64,000 nt of DNA, taken from the NCBI GenBank assembly GCA_947579665.1, contig OX388341.1:2232001-2296000 (forward strand), in the 5' to 3' direction. Source of the stretch: Sympetrum striolatum (lineage: Eukaryota; Arthropoda; Insecta; Odonata; Libellulidae). The position numbers were made by a program, and so were the translations under genes. The notes beneath the pieces are model-generated. The model saw only the letters and a list, made by a program, of their open reading frames with translations, had not been told where the DNA came from and made no database searches. Shown here piece by piece: positions 59,946 through 64,000 of the stretch (positions within the stretch are counted from its first letter, which is position 1; each line of letters starts with the position of its first letter).

Positions 59946-60152
59946 TTATTTTTCCAATTGAGTTTTAGAATCTCATTGGGATTTTACAATAAGATTCATT
60001 GTAATTTTACAGTAAGATTTATCGTTAAATTTCATTGTGATTTTACAATGAATATTAATGTTATCATATTATTGGATTAATACAATAAAAGTTGTTGGCA
60101 ATTTTAGTGCCAATGATTCTTATTGTATTTATCCAAAGATTTTTTTACAGTG

Positions 60153-60963
60153 TAGTGAAGTCAATTCGAAAGAACTTCTGTTGCATACAGCATCCCGTAT
60201 TGATCCAGTATGTAACCGTATTGCCCTGATCGAAAGCAGAAGCATGAAATGCTATATTTGCGGGGCGAAAATTTCGGTGATTAACGATCTACGGGTGGTA
60301 AAGACTCAACCTGTTGACTATAAAAACATATCATTGGTCCATATTTTCTCTCAAACCGAAATCTTCTTGGCCGTATATTACTGTCGAAAATTCGACATTA
60401 TCATCGGGAGGGAGGGGCAAGTTTTTGTTGGAGATTTCTCAAAGCGCTTCAAAGAATAACGTGTTATAAATATCTCCGCGTCGGTCAACGTAGATTTCTA
60501 CTATATCCCTGGCTTTAGGTTAACATTTTCTCAAAAACGAGAGTCCGCCATTTCCTTACATAAAGTATGCAAATACTCAAATGTGATCATTGAAATTCAA
60601 AGGTTTATGGCCTTTTAAATGCAAACTATGCTGTTTGAAGGTTCTCCACTCGACATTCACCGAGCATTTAATTGTATAATTCTTATCTACCTTCCCTTTT
60701 AAGGCCTCCAAGACAGCGATCAATTTTAATAAATCCTTGACGGTTTAAAAACATATTCAAACATTCTATTTTGAATTCCTCCTAGTCAATGACTATTTAG
60801 CAACAAAACTGGATTGAACTGTTGAAAGTGAATACGTATGAATAAATATGAAAAGCTCGATGGAGAGTGAGATTACCTTCGTCAGAATGCTATCGGTGAG
60901 CACACAACACACTTTTTGTAGCATCCAATAACAAATGATCAAAATCAATGCCATCAGTAAGCA
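60153..60963. other. Non-coding sequence
   Basis: A plus-strand frame spanning 60058-60459 contains CYICGAKIS but crosses the transposon end, so I do not call it a gene. The remainder shows nothing. Confidence 0.4.
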
Positions 60964-61048
60964 TGTCCTATGCTTAAGCATGCCCTATGCTTGAGCAATC
61001 CCTATGCTTGAGCAAACCCTATGCTTAAGCAAGCTCTATGCTTAAGCA
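60964..61048 (+). repeat. 17 bp minisatellite with palindromic core
   Basis: Five consecutive units of exactly 17 bases (60964-60980, 60981-60997, 60998-61014, 61015-61031, 61032-61048) share CTATGCTTRAGCA. Units 1, 4 and 5 contain the perfect palindrome TGCTTAAGCA. Units 2 and 3 have TGCTTGAGCA. Variation is confined mainly to the first four bases of each unit. Confidence 0.92.
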
Positions 61049-63401
61049 TATGAGTTCCTTAGTAATGGCATCAATATCAAAACCACGAACAAGGCCGATA
61101 CAGAAGAATATTACAAAAATGCATTTTATTCTATCACGCAAAAATTATTGAAATTTTCTCCGTCAACACAAGGCGCGAGGCGCTGCGCAATTGTGTTTTG
61201 TGTGAAAATTTAACGCACGTTAACATTCGCGTCGTTTTTATAATAGGTACAGGTAAAAGTTACTCCGAAATCGAAAGATTTGTCTTACAATTGTTTTTCT
61301 ATTTCGGAATTTTACACTAATGCAAATAAATACTTTTAATCGTGAAACTTGATGAAACACTACACAAAATCTATTTAGCAAAAGGGTCCTCACAATTAAG
61401 ATTTATTCGATTGAAGAGATCTGGAAGAAAGCAATGGGAAGTATCCGACAAGAGTGTGCAAAATCCAGAAATATTTCATTTTAATATGAACTATCATAAA
61501 CAATATCATAATTATCAATTAATCAACGAATCTCATCAATAAATACATGTAAGTCAACCTCTGCATACTTCCTTTTAGATTGTTTAAGATTTACATGTTT
61601 TTCTTTAAATTAGTTGTATTTTCTCGATTACGGAACAGAAGGAAATGGTCTTAAATTTTCCATAAATGTAGTTCTTCTTTTCATAAATGTTCAACAACCG
61701 CGATAGTTGAACAGTAGAATTGAAAGCATCATTGCTACGCACAGAGCGAACCGTGTTAATGTAACTTATCACTGTACACAAGCAGTGGTAACTTTGGCGC
61801 TCTTGTCTTTCGCTAGTTTATTCTCCCTACTTAAGCGTATAAATGGCACTTCTATAAACGGAGTTTTACAGCTACAAATCCGATTAGCACCATCTCTCCT
61901 CGTTTCTCATCCTACGGTGACGGCAGAGATCAACTCCTCGAAGGTGTCGGATGGCGACTCCTCGTAGCGGAAGTGCGTCGCTCCGCAATTTCCGATTGGA
62001 ATTATGCTAATAATCGTCCAAGGTCTTAATGATCAGCGATGAACATGAAAGCCGTAGGAGGATATCCGAGTAATTGGCACTCGAAGTTAATTTGTTCGTG
62101 AAAGATGAGGTTGAAAATAAAACTGATGCGTATAAAAAGCAGATGGAGAGCTAAACAATGGGAATTTAAGTGGAGTATGATCACATTATGTGTTGGCAAG
62201 GTCGTTCGAGTAATTAGCGAGACAACGAATGCGTTTTGGTTCAAATCCCCCTCGGTCCTTCACGTCACGATGATCCGAGACAATCGGAATTCCTCAGAAT
62301 GACATTCGCTAAGAGCTTCTTCAGTGTTGAATTATTTCTACTCTGTGGCAAATTTTACGACCTATTAATGTGAGCCTTACAACAAGATTGAAGCAATCGA
62401 TGAGAAAGAGAAATCTCAGAACGTAAATATGTGTGAAATCTCTCATTCTCTAACGGCATTATTTTATCGATTCAAAAATATAAAAGCAAAACGAAAATCT
62501 GAGCATCGTAAATATCGTTCTGCTCAAATTCAGTTTGTTCGACAGGGCCTTGAAAAGTTTTTACAGCAGCCATTAGAGTTTTATAGAACTTGAGGGACAT
62601 TTTTTTGCCCTGAAAATCGGCCCAAGCAGAAAGATAAAATCTTCGCATTTTAATCGTTAGCGCAAAGTTGATTCTCCCTATATGTAGACTAACTCGGATT
62701 CCTATTTGCGAACATGAAAAAGAATAAAGAATCGAGTATTTCGATTCTTTTGCTTCGAAGTCAAACCTCCCATTGCTCGAAAAACAGTAGCAATGAGTTT
62801 TTAAAAGTCCACACATTACCGTTTCGAGTTTCATGAAGTATCAAATAATAATTTAAGCGATACTTATAGATCAGCTTTGATGAGTTCAAAGGAAATACTT
62901 ATGAAAATTAAACTCGATGAAATTGAAATATTTCTTAGAGAAAGGTCACACAGCTAATAACATCAACTCAAGTAACATTGAATATTCCACTTTGCGTAGG
63001 TCTTTTGCCTAACGTTGACTAACTGGTCTTTCCTTTGTATCTTAAAGATTTATTCCATACCACCCTCCAATTACTGTCTTCTTTTCCTCTCGAGAGAGAA
63101 AACTTAAAAAGTTTATGCAGAGAAATAATTGCAATCCTTATTATTAATATCGTGCAGATGCCAATAAAACCTCTTGAATGAAGCCATGATTTTCAGTTTG
63201 AAAATCTAATCTTATCTAAAATGTTTACGTAAAGAAGCTCAACTAATATGTAGACTCAACTAGGCTTAGTATAAAATGAGTCTTAATTAGGACTAAGTTT
63301 TATAAAATAATAAATACCAAAGTGATATAAAAATGAATGACGGAATTTTGATACATTTTATAAGATTAATGTAAAAAGTACTGGAATGGATGTCCACTTA
63401 C
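61049..63401. other. Sequence with an unassigned 120-codon minus-strand frame
   Basis: The minus-strand frame at 62834-62472 is open for 120 codons from an ATG. It has an excellent acceptor-like run (TCTTTCTGCTTGGGCCGATTTTCAG) inside it near 62617, written here only to show the site, but no good donor follows. It has no recognised domain. A GC-richer patch at 61740-62000 has frames only. I do not call a gene. Confidence 0.35.
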
Positions 63402-63461
63402 CTTGTTCTACCAAAGACAGCAAAAAGATTACATTGGACTCATTTAACATCCCCTTCAAGG
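63402..63461 (-). CDS. Small candidate exon with strong donor
   Basis: On the minus strand GAACAAG before GTAAGT (63401-63396) is a near-perfect donor. Upstream, the first AG after a long pyrimidine-rich run (TTTCCTCCCTTCTG, around 63560-63545) is at 63463-63462 after CACCCCCAAAG. That gives a 60-base exon with 19 complete codons reading LKGMLNESNVIFLLSLVEQ, starting with two codon bases and ending with one. Alternatively, the ATG inside could be a start, giving a short hydrophobic N-terminus. The acceptor is weak, because it is distant from the pyrimidine tract and ends AAAG. The protein is not recognised. Confidence 0.25.
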
Positions 63462-64000
63462 CTTTGGGGGTGAATGATGAGAATTCAAATTGAGATTTAT
63501 AATTGTTGTTAACAAAATTTCACGAGAGAAAATAAGAGGGCAGAAGGGAGGAAACAGTATTGAAGCATTTAGTTCGAAATAATTGAAAATTCCTAATCAC
63601 TCATTGTTAAGATTTTATTAATGGGAATTGAGCATATTAACAATTGTTAGTATGCTAATGAGTCAAATTTTTATTCGCAAGTGCAATGCTGAAATCGTTT
63701 TCGAGAAGAATTAATCTTTGACCATCCAATTTAATTAATGCAATCGGATGGAACTGAACCAAATGAAATACTTCTAAATGACTGATCGTCCAGTTTAGAC
63801 GTCATATGACTTATGAAATGTTTCAATCCAATTAGATTAGCTCAAGAGTAATTAAAATAATTGACAGTTGAATTACCACTTTTCTAATGAAATCAAATCG
63901 AAATTCTTTTATTGCCTCTTTCAGGAGTCAACAATAATTTATTTTATTGTTTAAATAAACCTAGGGATGAAAGAGACATCTCGCATTTACCACGGTTTCA
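63462..64000. other. AT-rich non-coding sequence
   Basis: Nothing is identified apart from the pyrimidine-rich minus-strand run near 63545-63560. Confidence 0.45.

Larger units (their letters stand above)
58717..60152. mobile_element. TA-flanked DNA transposon with CACTG ends, superfamily unassigned
   Basis: The left end CACTGTAAAAAAA at 58717 is mirrored by the inverted right end at 60152. Over about 43 bases the two ends match at roughly 36 positions, including a shared inner AAATACAATAAG. TA lies directly outside both ends (58715-58716, 60153-60154), as in elements that duplicate TA. The right part has three imperfect copies of an ATTTTACAATRAGATT-like unit (about 59970-60055). The interior holds a weak zinc-finger-like frame and a SINE head. 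No transposase is recognised. Tc1/mariner-type insertion fits TA, but the CACTG start is not typical, so I leave the superfamily open. Confidence 0.65.

Noticed and set aside
59468..59961. Second plus-strand frame overlapping the SINE head
   Set aside because: It is a chance frame through the SINE and adjacent sequence.
62472..62834. 120-codon minus-strand frame with a strong internal acceptor-like site
   Set aside because: No donor follows and no domain is recognisable. One such frame is expected by chance in a window of this size and composition.
1..64000. CRISPR arrays, operons, prokaryotic promoters, rRNA genes, integrated viral genes
   Set aside because: None seen. Regular spacing occurs only in minisatellites, and all reverse transcriptases are of non-LTR retrotransposon type.

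Overview
The window looks like nuclear DNA from an animal with an AT-rich genome, most likely an arthropod. No reading frame outside mobile elements is long. The mobile elements are of animal types: non-LTR retrotransposons, a Harbinger-like DNA transposon and tRNA-derived SINEs. I see no operons, rRNA, CRISPR arrays or bacterial gene organisation. I cannot name the genus.

Most of the 64 kb is AT-rich sequence without recognisable genes, either intergenic or very long introns. Eight short stretches look like possible exons: an open frame bounded by canonical splice signals. Seven are on the minus strand (586-800, 7103-7206, 26124-26351, 31263-31399, 35257-35364, 57725-57854, 63402-63461) and one on the plus strand (3277-3357). 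None resembles a protein I recognise. They were found by eye and some may be chance. The minus-strand excess would fit one gene with very long introns, possibly with a GC-rich first exon near 26.3 kb, but this is inference.

The mobile-element landscape is clearer. A degenerate RTE-like retrotransposon (39440-44737) is split by a 2.8 kb Harbinger-like element (40080-42897) with matching inverted ends and a TTA target duplication. That element itself carries a 5'-truncated LINE fragment (40683-41815), so three layers are nested. Other non-LTR pieces lie at 7560-8060, 17930-18335 (minus), 47425-48312 (minus) and 53595-55157. Three families carry a hairpin close to the 3' end that is kept between copies, one with a compensatory base change. 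A TA-flanked element with CACTG ends lies at 58717-60152. SINEs lie at 17779-17928, 22917-23163, 51665-51812, 57189-57295 and 59862-59945.

Repeats and structures include a 50 bp perfect inverted repeat (8538-8645), a dual hairpin (2505-2569), a 21/35 bp GC-rich minisatellite (9497-9659), a 17 bp minisatellite with a palindromic core (60964-61048), a duplicated repeat element with a TG microsatellite (46403-47416) and a large foldback (55424-55577). All open frames in the retrotransposons are truncated, frameshifted or missing catalytic residues, so nothing here looks able to move by itself. I found no convincing new multi-gene system. The most interesting points are the nested insertions, the conserved 3' hairpins, and the unassigned minus-strand exon candidates.
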